A stretch of 64,000 nt of DNA from Pedobacter heparinus DSM 2366 (GTDB lineage: Bacteria; Bacteroidota; Bacteroidia; Sphingobacteriales; Sphingobacteriaceae), in contig NC_013061.1 in the NCBI RefSeq assembly GCF_000023825.1, forward strand, positions 1,426,001-1,490,000. Direction: 5' to 3'. A program made the position numbers and the translations under genes. Below the pieces are notes generated by a model. The model was not told the DNA's origin and ran no database searches. It saw nothing but the letters and a program-made list of their open reading frames with translations. Shown one piece after another: positions 51,551-60,321 of the stretch. Position 1 is the stretch's first letter. Each line of letters starts with the position of its first letter.

Positions 51551-52864
51551 ATGACCAAACCTGAAATCCAATCGGATGAATGCTTATTCAAATTGCTGAA
51601 GCTGGGTGGCAGTATTGCGTTGTGCTTTGTCATTTTTGCTACAGACCTCCCGGCACAGCAGGCCCATAGGCAACAAACTGCATTAAGGATCTCGAGTAGA
51701 AAAGTAACCAATGACATGCCGCATATCCATGGAAGTATATATACCGATAGCAAGGCATCCAGTTTGTGTTCGGGAGATTTTATTTCAACGGATAATGGAG
51801 AAAGCTGGGAAAATCGTCCAATGACACCTGATTTTGCCCTGAGACTTCCTGTTGGTTTTCGCAGAGACCTTGTTGCCTCTATATTTGATGCACGTCATGG
51901 AAGGATCTTGGCAGTGCTTAACGCCTTAGATCTTGAAAATCTGGATCCTGGTATCCGCGAACCCCCTATAGCGCAAAAGTCCTATTATCTGAGATACAGG
52001 GTATCGGATGATGGGGGTAAAACCTGGAGGTTTGATGAACCTATTATTCAAAAAGGTGATTTTACGGCAAAAAATCCTTTGCCCGGTGTTTTTATCGGAA
52101 AGAATTCTATCTATATTGGGGATAAGGGATCAATGCCCCTCATTACCAACAAGGGAAAAATTCTTGTGCCTGCGCAAACGACTATAATAGGGGAGAAAGG
52201 AGAACTGTTTAATCCCGGCAATGGCCATACTTATACCGATGCGGTTGTATTGATCGGAAGCTGGACAAAAGACAATAGGATTGCCTGGAAAATGTCTGAA
52301 CGTATAGTAGGTGATCCAAAACGGTCAACCAGGGGAATGATTGAGCCCACGCTTATAGAACTTAAAAACGGGCATTTGGTTATGGTAATGCGGGGTAGTA
52401 ACGAGCAAAAAGGGAGCAAGAGTCATACCTTACCCGGCTACAAATGGTTGTCGGTCTCGAAAGATGGCGGAGAAAGTTGGACCAGGCCTGAGCCACTTAC
52501 TTTTGAAGGTGGAAAAGAACTATATTCTCCTTCTTCCATGTCTACTTTATTTAAGCACTCCAGTGGTAGATGCTTCTGGATAGGAAATATGACTAAGGAT
52601 AATAACCAGGGAAACCTGCCCAGATGGCCGCTGGTCTGTGTCGAACTGGACACAAAAAGCTTTAAGTTAAAGGATAAGACTTTATTGATCTTAGACACCC
52701 AGCAGGAAGACGATAAGTCCAAAGGAAGGTTAGATATTTCGCATTTCTCGGTGATGGAAGACCGGAATACAAAAGAGATCATCATCACGTATCCACGGTC
52801 CTATAATGCTTATAAGTCACAAGAATGGGTCACTATCCGTATGACAAATGAATTTAAGAAATAA
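51551..52864 (+). CDS. BNR/Asp-box (sialidase-like) exported protein
   Basis: 437-residue protein with a hydrophobic export segment (about 19-36) after a long N-terminal region. It is a predicted six-bladed propeller with three Asp boxes: STDNGESW (79-86), SDDGGKTW (152-159) and SKDGGESW (near 302). MIEPTLIELKNGHLVMVMRG is typical of this sialidase-like superfamily. Whether it cleaves sialic acid is unclear; no nan genes adjoin it. It overlaps the GH127-type gene by 17 nt, so both should act on one glycan, possibly plant-derived. Confidence 0.85.
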   Translation: MTKPEIQSDECLFKLLKLGGSIALCFVIFATDLPAQQAHRQQTALRISSRKVTNDMPHIHGSIYTDSKASSLCSGDFISTDNGESWENRPMTPDFALRLPVGFRRDLVASIFDARHGRILAVLNALDLENLDPGIREPPIAQKSYYLRYRVSDDGGKTWRFDEPIIQKGDFTAKNPLPGVFIGKNSIYIGDKGSMPLITNKGKILVPAQTTIIGEKGELFNPGNGHTYTDAVVLIGSWTKDNRIAWKMSERIVGDPKRSTRGMIEPTLIELKNGHLVMVMRGSNEQKGSKSHTLPGYKWLSVSKDGGESWTRPEPLTFEGGKELYSPSSMSTLFKHSSGRCFWIGNMTKDNNQGNLPRWPLVCVELDTKSFKLKDKTLLILDTQQEDDKSKGRLDISHFSVMEDRNTKEIIITYPRSYNAYKSQEWVTIRMTNEFKK

Positions 52865-54902
52865 ACTGTTTTTGACCATAGCATCCGTAGTACTTAACAT
52901 TGGATTTGCCAAAGCCATGGATAAGGCTGTCCAACCGATTCAAAAGCCTTCAAAAGCAAATATTTCCAAGCCACATTATCAGCCAGTTTCTTTAGGTGAT
53001 ATTAAGCCTAAAGGCTGGCTTTTAGAACAGCTAAGGGTAATGAAGAACGGCTCTACCGGCCAGATGGATAAAATTTATGATAAAATAAAAAATGATAATG
53101 GCTGGTTGGGCGGCAAAGGGGACAATTGGGAAGAAACACCCTATTGGCTGGATGGTGCAGTTCCATTGGCCTACCAGTTGAATGATACAGAACTAAAAGC
53201 TATCGTACTCAAATATATCAATTGGTCCATACATAATCAGCGTCCATCTGGCTATTTTGGCCCGATCACCAAATGGGAAAGAAAAACAGGAAAGCAGATT
53301 GACCTTGCCAATTGCGAACAGGCAGAAGACTGGTGGCCTAAAATGATTATGTTAAAAGTGATACAGCAATATTATTCTGCTACACAGGATGAAAGCGTAA
53401 TCCCTTTCATGACCAAATATTTCAACTATCAAAAAGAGGCATTAAAAAAATGCCCTATTGGAAAATGGAGTGAATGGTCACAATCTCGCGGAACAGATAA
53501 CGTAATGATGGTACAATGGCTTTATGGCCATACAAAAGATGAGTCCTTATTGGAGCTGGCCGGCCTTATCAATTCTCAGTCTTTTGCCTGGAGCCAATGG
53601 TTTGGTGGCAGAGATTGGGTAATCAACGCTGCCGCCCGCCCTAATGGAAAGAAATGGATGAGCAGGCATGGTGTAAACGTTGCTATGGGTTTAAAAGATC
53701 CGGCTATTAATTTTCAGCGAACGGGTGACAGCACTTACCTAAAAAGTTTAAAAACTGTTTTTAATGATTTGATGACTCTGCATGGCCTGCCCAACGGCAT
53801 TTTTTCGGCCGATGAAGATTTACATGGCAACCAGCCAACACAAGGCACTGAGCTTTGTGCTACGGTAGAGGCGATGTATTCATTAGAAGAAATTATAAAC
53901 ATTACCGGAGATACACATTACATAGATGCATTGGAAAGAATGACTTTTAATGCCATGCCTTCGCAAACAACCGATGATTATCATGAAAAACAATATTTTC
54001 AGATGGCCAACCAAATAGAAATCAGTCGTGGTGTTTTTGCATTTACTTTGCCTTTTGACAGGAAAATGAATTGCGTTTTAGGCGCAAAAAGCGGATACAC
54101 CTGTTGTTATGTAAACATGCATCAGGGCTGGACAAAGTTTAGCCAAAATTTATGGCATAAAACCGAAAATGGTTTAGCTGCTTTAATTTACGGCCCCAAT
54201 ACCTTAAGTACAAAAGTTGGTGCTCAACAAACCGATGTAACAATTGAAGAAGTAACAAACTATCCTTTTGAAGATCAGATCAATTTCAATTTATCATTAA
54301 AAAAAGCAGTAGCTTTTCCTTTCCAGCTACGCATTCCGACCTGGTGTAAAGAAGCGGTGATTTTGATCAACGGTAAAATATACAGTAAAGAAAAGGGCGG
54401 AAAGATTATTACCGTAAACAGAACCTGGCAAAATAAAGACCGGCTGACTTTGCAATTGCCAATGGAAATCGCTGTTTCTGAATGGGCAGATAATTCAAGA
54501 GCGGTAGAACGTGGTCCATTGGTTTACGGTTTAAAAGTTCAGGAAAAGTGGACTGAAGGAACGGATGAAAAAGAGGGAAAATATTTCGAAGTTCATCCGG
54601 CATCGGCCTGGAATTACGGCCTTTTAGAGGCAGTAAGTAAAAATCCTGTTAAAGAAACAACAATAACGGTTAAAGCGCTTAAAAAAGATTTTAGGTGGAA
54701 TTTAGAAAATTCTCCCATAGAAATTATAGTAAAAGCGAAAAAAATACCGGGATGGAAATCACAGAATGGTTTGGCCTATCTTCCGGTTACTGGTCGGGAG
54801 GGGTTTTACAAAGGAGCAGTAGACAGCGATATAGAAAATGTTGCTTTAGTTCCTGTCGGCTTTACTAAATTAAGAATTATAGCATTTCCGATAGTAAAAT
54901 AG
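52848..54902 (+). CDS. Beta-L-arabinofuranosidase-type glycoside hydrolase (GH127/DUF1680)
   Basis: 684-residue exported glycosidase. Signal peptide ends near residue 23 (VVLNIGFAKA). The (alpha/alpha)6 catalytic domain holds a probable zinc-thiolate centre: Glu335 and Cys337 (GTELCATVEAM) with Cys419-Cys420 (SGYTCCYVNMHQGW), matching Glu338, Cys340, Cys417 and Cys418 of HypBA1 in spacing; the second-last Cys is the nucleophile there. Glu323 is a possible acid/base. Beta-sandwich domains follow. Overlaps the sialidase-like gene by 17 nt. The sequence is somewhat more AT-rich than its neighbours. Confidence 0.88.
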   Translation: MNLRNKLFLTIASVVLNIGFAKAMDKAVQPIQKPSKANISKPHYQPVSLGDIKPKGWLLEQLRVMKNGSTGQMDKIYDKIKNDNGWLGGKGDNWEETPYWLDGAVPLAYQLNDTELKAIVLKYINWSIHNQRPSGYFGPITKWERKTGKQIDLANCEQAEDWWPKMIMLKVIQQYYSATQDESVIPFMTKYFNYQKEALKKCPIGKWSEWSQSRGTDNVMMVQWLYGHTKDESLLELAGLINSQSFAWSQWFGGRDWVINAAARPNGKKWMSRHGVNVAMGLKDPAINFQRTGDSTYLKSLKTVFNDLMTLHGLPNGIFSADEDLHGNQPTQGTELCATVEAMYSLEEIINITGDTHYIDALERMTFNAMPSQTTDDYHEKQYFQMANQIEISRGVFAFTLPFDRKMNCVLGAKSGYTCCYVNMHQGWTKFSQNLWHKTENGLAALIYGPNTLSTKVGAQQTDVTIEEVTNYPFEDQINFNLSLKKAVAFPFQLRIPTWCKEAVILINGKIYSKEKGGKIITVNRTWQNKDRLTLQLPMEIAVSEWADNSRAVERGPLVYGLKVQEKWTEGTDEKEGKYFEVHPASAWNYGLLEAVSKNPVKETTITVKALKKDFRWNLENSPIEIIVKAKKIPGWKSQNGLAYLPVTGREGFYKGAVDSDIENVALVPVGFTKLRIIAFPIVK

Positions 54903-54941
54903 GTGATAGGAATAAACGCTGTACTATTATGGGAAAGAGGC

Positions 54942-56315
54942 TTATAGCTGCCTTTGCTTCATTTTTTCTGCTGCTGCCCGGAGCCTTGCAAGCCTTTCTT
55001 TTGCATTTTTTTGTTTAGCCGCAATCTCAATTGCCTTGTGCTGGTTAATCAAGGCCTCATCATAGAGCTGCATGCGGTAAAATATATGGGCCATGGTATC
55101 GTAGTACTCTGCTGCCGGTACCAATTCAATAGCGCGTTTACTCCAAAGTAATGCCTTGCTTAAATAATCTGTTTTACCGGTACCTAAAATATAAAAATCC
55201 CATGCCGCATTATTCAGGATCATTGCTAAGCTTTTTGCCGGATCAGGACTGCTACCTACTGACGTATAGGTGTAAGTAGTGCTTTCTGTTTGAGGGGCCT
55301 GCTTATCGGCAATTATTTTACGTTCTTTAAATGAGGCCATCAGACTATCTCTTTTGCCTTTTAATCTTTTTGTCAGGTTGTTGATGGAATCGGCAGTAAT
55401 CCTCATATAATACTGATCGTAGTAATACTGGGCCTGGCGATAATAATTGTTGGTGTCTTTTACAGCTTTGTAATAATTGAGCAGAATGTAGGCGGACTGC
55501 TTATTTGCTGCTGCATAATTTTTTGAATAGGCGCCACGTACAAAATTGGACAATGAGTTGGCCAGCGTTAAATTTTTGGTAGCAATTGCTTCGTTTTGGG
55601 TATTGTTGATGATCCTGGTGTTCAGGTCAACCCGTTCCCTTAAAGGAAGCGTCTTATAAATGCTATCTACGATCTTGCGGTTGGTATACGCCAGCCGGTA
55701 TGCTTTGCCATAGGCAAATGGTCCTGCTTTTAAAACAAACAGTACCTCATTATAATCGTTAAAAGAACCTACAGTTAAATATTCAACATATTCATCAATT
55801 AATTTAGCATTATCGAACAGGCCAAGTTGCTGTTTTGCACTGATGTATTCTTTTAAAAAATCTTTATTCCGGTTTCCATTTTTGTATTTCTCTTCATAAT
55901 CGGCCAGGGAAGAACCACTTGAAAGTCTGGTTAATGCCTGATTTGCGAGTTCTAAATAATGTTTTGATGCGTTGCTGCTTTTGGCACCTTTGGCAATTAA
56001 CTGTCCCTTCTGATCAAGGAAAATATAAGCAGGGAACATTTTAAGCTGGTATTTTTTCATGAAAGCTACTGCTTCTGTATTGGGCAGGCTAACCATATAA
56101 CTCACAAAATTGTTATTGTAAAACTCAATTACATCGGGATTATCAATTGCACTTTTACCCGGTACCTTGGTGGTGGCTCCTATATTTAAGAATAAAGGTT
56201 TGTTGGTTTCGGCAGCTTTCTTTTGCGCGCTGTTAAAATCTTTCTGGTATTTGATCTGGGCGAATGAGAAACTGGTTTTAACCAATAGGAGAGATAGCAG
56301 CAGGATTTTATGCAT
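54942..56315 (-). CDS. Secreted thioredoxin-fold protein without CxxC, helical repeat tail
   Basis: 457-residue exported protein. Signal peptide MHKILLLSLLLVKTSFSFAQ, thioredoxin-like domain (about 21-135: KPLFLNIGATTKVPGKSA, cis-Pro in MFPAYIFLDQKGQLIAKG), then a helical region with TPR-like repeats near the end (ALLWSKRAIELVPAAEYYDTMAHIFYRMQLYDEALINQHKAIEIA). At the place of the catalytic CxxC the sequence reads ATTKVPGK, with no cysteine, so it cannot be a thiol oxidoreductase. A binding or scaffold role is more likely. Convergent with the GH127 gene. Confidence 0.85.
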   Translation of the reverse strand: MHKILLLSLLLVKTSFSFAQIKYQKDFNSAQKKAAETNKPLFLNIGATTKVPGKSAIDNPDVIEFYNNNFVSYMVSLPNTEAVAFMKKYQLKMFPAYIFLDQKGQLIAKGAKSSNASKHYLELANQALTRLSSGSSLADYEEKYKNGNRNKDFLKEYISAKQQLGLFDNAKLIDEYVEYLTVGSFNDYNEVLFVLKAGPFAYGKAYRLAYTNRKIVDSIYKTLPLRERVDLNTRIINNTQNEAIATKNLTLANSLSNFVRGAYSKNYAAANKQSAYILLNYYKAVKDTNNYYRQAQYYYDQYYMRITADSINNLTKRLKGKRDSLMASFKERKIIADKQAPQTESTTYTYTSVGSSPDPAKSLAMILNNAAWDFYILGTGKTDYLSKALLWSKRAIELVPAAEYYDTMAHIFYRMQLYDEALINQHKAIEIAAKQKNAKERLARLRAAAEKMKQRQL

Positions 56316-56538
56316 AGCGCAGTTCTGTTAAATTTTTGGTTAAGATAAGTATTATGGCGAATATTTCTTGGATAGTAAGTTAAAATTCTGTCGTAAATAG
56401 CCCTTAAATTGTCGTATTATCCCCCGCCTGATATCTGTTTTTACCAGCATCTTTGTTAAGTAATGGTGGAGCAGCAACCACTTGTAAAAACGGGCGGGCC
56501 GAAAAGCCAAAAGAGTAGGAACACAAAAAAATAATTTT

Positions 56539-56988
56539 ATGTCAGAAAATAAAGTTTCATTGCACAGAGTTATTAAAGCATCTCCTGAAAAGGTATATCG
56601 TGCTTTTACGGAAGCCTTAGCTATCGCTTCATGGTTGCCACCTTATGGCTTTCTTTGTACTGTACACAGTATGGATGTTAAGGTAGGTGGTACATTTAGG
56701 ATGTCGTTCCAAAATTTCACAACCGGCAATGGCCATTCATTTGGCGGGGAATATTTAGAGGTTAAACCAGCTGAGTTTTTGAAATATACAGACAAATTTG
56801 ATGATCCAAACCTGCCAGGGGTAATGACTACATCGATATGGCTTCAAAAAACATTGGTAGGTACGGAGTTAAAAGTATTGCAGGAAGGGATTCCTGCTGT
56901 AATACCAGCCGAAATGTGTTATCTGGGTTGGCAGGAATCACTGGAAAAACTGATTAGATTGGTAGAACCTGAGATACCGGATGCTTGA
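56539..56988 (+). CDS. SRPBCC (AHA1/START-like) family protein
   Basis: 149-residue soluble protein of the Bet v 1/AHSA1 fold: VIKASPEKVYRAFTEALAIASWLPP, KVGGTFRMSFQNFTTG, GEYLEVKPAEFLKYTDKF and GWQESLEKLIRLVE. The fold has a ligand cavity; bacterial members are mostly uncharacterised and often near ArsR regulators, none of which is present here. Single gene with a strong terminator about 20 nt after its stop. The 223 nt upstream show no other gene. Confidence 0.92.
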   Translation: MSENKVSLHRVIKASPEKVYRAFTEALAIASWLPPYGFLCTVHSMDVKVGGTFRMSFQNFTTGNGHSFGGEYLEVKPAEFLKYTDKFDDPNLPGVMTTSIWLQKTLVGTELKVLQEGIPAVIPAEMCYLGWQESLEKLIRLVEPEIPDA

Positions 56989-57010
56989 TAAGAGATTTGG
57001 TATTGGATGA

Positions 57011-57045
57011 AAAACAGGCTTTAGGTGTACCCTAAGGCCTGTTTT
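57011..57045 (+). terminator. Intrinsic terminator after the SRPBCC gene
   Basis: AAAACAGGCTTTAGG and CCTAAGGCCTGTTTT form a 15-bp stem (one G-T pair) around loop TGTAC, ending in T-rich TTTTATATAAT. The symmetric A and T runs make it work in both directions. Confidence 0.85.
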
Positions 57046-57190
57046 ATATAATCTGGTTTTTGAAAAAGCCATTTATGCGCCGGCCCGCAAACAAATCTGT
57101 ATATGCGGATAGCCTGAATATCCCTGCCACCAATGCTGTGTATTCAGGCAGATTTTTGTAAGTTTATCCGAAAACAGGAGAACGACAATT

Positions 57191-57733
57191 ATGAAGCCGA
57201 TATACATCCCTCTATTTTTTTTGGCAATTTGTCTGCAAAGCTGCGGATTAAACGAACGTGAAAAGAAAGCTGCTCAGAAAGAACAGGAACTGCTGGCCTG
57301 GGAACAACGTTTAAAGATAAAAGAGCAGGATTTAGACAATATTAAACATGCTTTGGACAGTGCAAAAAAACAAATTGATTCGGTTTCTACGGACAATCCG
57401 GCAATTATTGGAAAATGGAGTGTTAAAATGAGCTGCACTGAAACTTCTTGTGAGGGTTCTGCGTTAGGAGATACGAAGACAGAGCAATGGGAAATGAGTT
57501 ACAAGGAAAATCACATCGTCGTTAAAGCATATTCGGGATTGGTGCTGACCAGGGTATATACGGGCAGTTACAAGGATAACGTATTAAAAATAGTAGAAGA
57601 GAAACCAAATTCAGATGCTTTAATTAGCGCTACGCTTAATTTCCTCGCAGAAGGAAGAATGGATGGAAGCAGGGAAATTGTACAAAAGGATTGCAAAATT
57701 GTTTATGCATTGAACGCCAAAAAGTTAAAATAA
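57191..57733 (+). CDS. Hypothetical lipoprotein with coiled-coil segment
   Basis: 180-residue protein not recognised. Signal with lipobox AICLQSC (Cys near 17); a charged helical coiled coil (about 20-65, EREKKAAQKEQELLAWEQRL); and a beta-rich C-terminal domain (75-180, PAIIGKWSVKMSCTETSCEG, TRVYTGSYKDNVLKIVEE) that looks like a lipocalin-like small barrel, with Cys pairs. Probably outer-membrane bound and facing the periplasm. It is 18 nt upstream of the antiporter gene and probably co-transcribed. TAAGTTTA lies about 22 nt before the start. Confidence 0.75.
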   Translation: MKPIYIPLFFLAICLQSCGLNEREKKAAQKEQELLAWEQRLKIKEQDLDNIKHALDSAKKQIDSVSTDNPAIIGKWSVKMSCTETSCEGSALGDTKTEQWEMSYKENHIVVKAYSGLVLTRVYTGSYKDNVLKIVEEKPNSDALISATLNFLAEGRMDGSREIVQKDCKIVYALNAKKLK

Positions 57734-57751
57734 CGTTCACAACAGCTGCTT

Positions 57752-59917
57752 ATGATCTTATTATCTTCATTAGACTTTTCCTTACCACTGCAAAATCCAG
57801 TGATTATTTTTTCGCTGGTTTTGTTTATCATCCTCTTTGCACCTATATTACTGAACAAAATAAAAGTACCACATATTATCGGACTGATTGTTGCCGGGGT
57901 AATTGTTGGGCCTTATGGTTTAAACCTGCTGAAAAGGGACAGCAGTATTGTTTTGTTTGGTACAGTAGGTTTATTGTATATTATGTTTCTGGCCGGACTG
58001 GAAATTGACCTGGCCGAGTTTAAAAAGAACAGAAAACGAATCCTGGTATTCGGACTGCTCACCTTTGTATTTCCGTTGGTTTTTGGCTCACTGGCCAGCT
58101 ATTACTTGCTTGGATATGGATTTTTGTCATCATTGCTGCTGGCCAGCATGTTCTCTACGCATACACTGGTCTCTTATCCCATTGCCAGTAAATATGGTGT
58201 GATCAGGAACAGAGCGGTAAGCATGACGGTAGGGGGTACCATGATTACCGATATACTTGCCCTGCTTATTCTGGCCGGGATTGCCGGGATGACCAAAGAA
58301 AGCGTAACCACGTCGTTCTGGGTACAACTGGCGGGCTCTACCATTGTTTTTGTAGTTATTGTTTTTGCGGTATTTCCAATCATCATCAGGTGGTTTTTTA
58401 AACATTTTGAGGACAGCATTTCTCAATATATTTTTGTGCTGGCAATGGTGTTTCTGGCTTCATTTTTGGCGGAAGCAGCTGGTATTGAAGCTATTATCGG
58501 GGCCTTTTTTTCGGGTTTGGTGCTCAATAAGTTTGTTCCACATACTTCGCCCTTAATGAACCGGATAGACTTTGTAGGCAATGCCCTGTTTATTCCATTT
58601 TTCCTGATCAGTGTGGGTATGTTAGTTGATGTTACCGTGCTGGTAAAGGGCTGGGGGGCACTTAAAGTTGCCGGTATCATTATTACTGTTGCCCTGGTAA
58701 CCAAATACCTGGCAGCCTGGCTTACACAGAAAATATTTAAATTAAGTACAGCTGAAGGAACAATGATATTTGGTTTGAGCTCTTCCCATGCTGCGGCTAC
58801 ACTGGCAATTATCCTGGTGGGTTACAACATTATTACCGGTGAAACAGCTGCAGGTGAGCCCATCAGGCTGCTGAATGAGGATGTGCTGAACGGAACAATT
58901 CTGCTGATTCTGGTTAGCTGTGGAGTGAGTTCTTTTGTTGTAGAGGGTGCATCAAAAAAACTGGCATTTGAACAGGATGAACTGGACACAAATGTGGTGG
59001 ATGGACAAGACGATGAAAAGATCCTGGTTTCGCTGGCCTATCCGGACATGGTGACCCGGTTGGTAGATTTTGGGATCGTCCTTAAATCAAAAAAAAGGCA
59101 CACCTCAGTGTATGGTCTCAATGTAATTGACGATGAGACACCTGGAAATAACCATGCGGGGGCTTCAAAGAAGATATTGGAAAAAGCGATTTCGCATGCT
59201 GCTGCTTCGGAGAACAACATTATTCCCGTAACCAGGTACGATTCCAGCATCAGCAATGGGATTGTATATACCATTAAAGAGCACAATATAAGTGACATTG
59301 TCATTGGTATGCACAAACAGGCAGACCAGCATACTTTTCTAGGCACCAAGGCAGAGAATATCATCAAAAGGGTATATGAAACCATTTATATCTATAAGCC
59401 CACCCAGCCGCTGAATACGTTTAAGCGGATTGTAGTAGCCCTGCCGCCCAGAGCAGAAACCGAACCCGGATTTTTACATTGGCTGAAGAAACTGGTAATG
59501 ATTGCCAGGGAGGCAGCAATACCGGTGATCTTTTATGGCCATGAGGAAACAAATGATGCGATAGCCAGGATTGCGGAAAGAACACCTGATATGGTGAAAA
59601 TACAGTTTAATGAATTTAACAACTGGGATGATTTTCTGATATTTACGAGGGAATTGAAGATGAATGACCTTTTTATCATCATATCGTCCCGTAAGGGGCA
59701 CAATTCTTATGTCCCGCAAATGAGCAAGCTTCCTTATTACCTGTCAAATTATTTTGTGGAACAAAGCCTGATCGTCCTTTATCCTAAACAACTGGAATCT
59801 GGTATCAATATGGGAAATATAGAGCAGACCGATAGTTACCTGATAGAAACCATTTCTGAACAGTTTGGTGTCATCGGAAAGGCCGGAAAGTTTGTGAAAG
59901 GCCTTTTTAAAAAGTAG
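57752..59917 (+). CDS. CPA2 family cation:proton antiporter with universal-stress-like tail
   Basis: 721-residue membrane antiporter exchanging Na+ or K+ for H+. The Na_H_Exchanger domain spans about 12-410 in roughly twelve helices: LFAPILLNKIKVPHIIGLIVAG, VGLLYIMFLAGLEIDLAEF, STHTLVSYPIASKYG, EAIIGAFFSGLVLNKFVP and SSHAAATLAIILVG. The C-terminal 300 residues form two UspA-like modules (SDIVIGMHKQADQHTFLGTK, FKRIVVALPPRAE), which may regulate transport by nucleotide. It follows a lipoprotein gene by 18 nt. Confidence 0.93.
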   Translation: MILLSSLDFSLPLQNPVIIFSLVLFIILFAPILLNKIKVPHIIGLIVAGVIVGPYGLNLLKRDSSIVLFGTVGLLYIMFLAGLEIDLAEFKKNRKRILVFGLLTFVFPLVFGSLASYYLLGYGFLSSLLLASMFSTHTLVSYPIASKYGVIRNRAVSMTVGGTMITDILALLILAGIAGMTKESVTTSFWVQLAGSTIVFVVIVFAVFPIIIRWFFKHFEDSISQYIFVLAMVFLASFLAEAAGIEAIIGAFFSGLVLNKFVPHTSPLMNRIDFVGNALFIPFFLISVGMLVDVTVLVKGWGALKVAGIIITVALVTKYLAAWLTQKIFKLSTAEGTMIFGLSSSHAAATLAIILVGYNIITGETAAGEPIRLLNEDVLNGTILLILVSCGVSSFVVEGASKKLAFEQDELDTNVVDGQDDEKILVSLAYPDMVTRLVDFGIVLKSKKRHTSVYGLNVIDDETPGNNHAGASKKILEKAISHAAASENNIIPVTRYDSSISNGIVYTIKEHNISDIVIGMHKQADQHTFLGTKAENIIKRVYETIYIYKPTQPLNTFKRIVVALPPRAETEPGFLHWLKKLVMIAREAAIPVIFYGHEETNDAIARIAERTPDMVKIQFNEFNNWDDFLIFTRELKMNDLFIIISSRKGHNSYVPQMSKLPYYLSNYFVEQSLIVLYPKQLESGINMGNIEQTDSYLIETISEQFGVIGKAGKFVKGLFKK

Positions 59918-59923
59918 AATTTG

Positions 59924-59944
59924 AACGGCTTCGGCTACCGTTTT
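59924..59944 (+). terminator. Weak terminator after the antiporter gene
   Basis: AACGG and CCGTT pair around 9 nt, followed by TTTT. The short stem makes it uncertain. Confidence 0.35.
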
Positions 59945-60005
59945 GCTTCGTGTTAAAGCGGGTAATCGAAAAAAAAAGAAAAAAAAAGAAGATTTTCGAA
60001 GGTTT

Positions 60006-60013
60006 TAAATTTG
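60006..60013 (+). promoter_or_regulatory. -7 promoter element TAAATTTG for the SusC-type gene
   Basis: Exact TAnnTTTG 309 nt before the ATG at 60322, giving a leader of about 300 nt, long compared with other genes here. Confidence 0.5.
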
Positions 60014-60038
60014 GATTATAGAAATATTCTGTATATTC

Positions 60039-60151
60039 AACTATTGTTTACCGGAGGTATGGATAAAAATGGGGGTGATTGATTGTTAATGTAAAGTAAT
60101 CGAAGATAATCAAAGGAAATAGAAAATACTTGCTGAGGGTAAACAATAGTT
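60039..60151. promoter_or_regulatory. 14-bp inverted repeat in the SusC-type leader
   Basis: AACTATTGTTTACC (60039-60052) and GGTAAACAATAGTT (60138-60151) are perfect complements separated by 85 nt. They could fold the leader RNA or bind a regulator looping the DNA. Confidence 0.5.
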
Positions 60152-60321
60152 AAAAATATTAAAAGGATACTGCTTTATTCAGGACCCTAAGACCAAGTAT
60201 AAACATCGCTGCGGCACTATTATGAATGTAGTGTTCATAATACGAAAATGAAATGTTTTTCTTCTGGTTGGTAAGGTATTGGATTTTGCGTTTTATAAAC
60301 CAAATATTTAACCAATTATTG

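Larger units (their letters stand above)
59918..60321. other. 404-nt intergenic/leader region upstream of susC-type gene
   Basis: It holds a weak hairpin after the antiporter (59924-59942), an A-rich tract (59970-59993), a -7 element (60006-60013) and a 14-bp inverted repeat (60039-60151). I see no gene, riboswitch or sigma/anti-sigma pair. Confidence 0.6.

Noticed and set aside
51551..52864. Sialic acid catabolism locus
   Set aside because: Asp boxes alone do not prove sialidase activity, and no nanA, nanE or sialic acid transporter genes adjoin it.
59970..59993. A-rich tract as a functional element
   Set aside because: It is a simple homopolymer-like run (A tracts broken by G) with no structure beyond low complexity.
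60058..60083. Short leader peptide (MDKNGGD) after GGAGGT in the SusC leader
   Set aside because: GGAGGT touches the ATG, too close for ribosome pairing, and the peptide has no attenuator-like codons.
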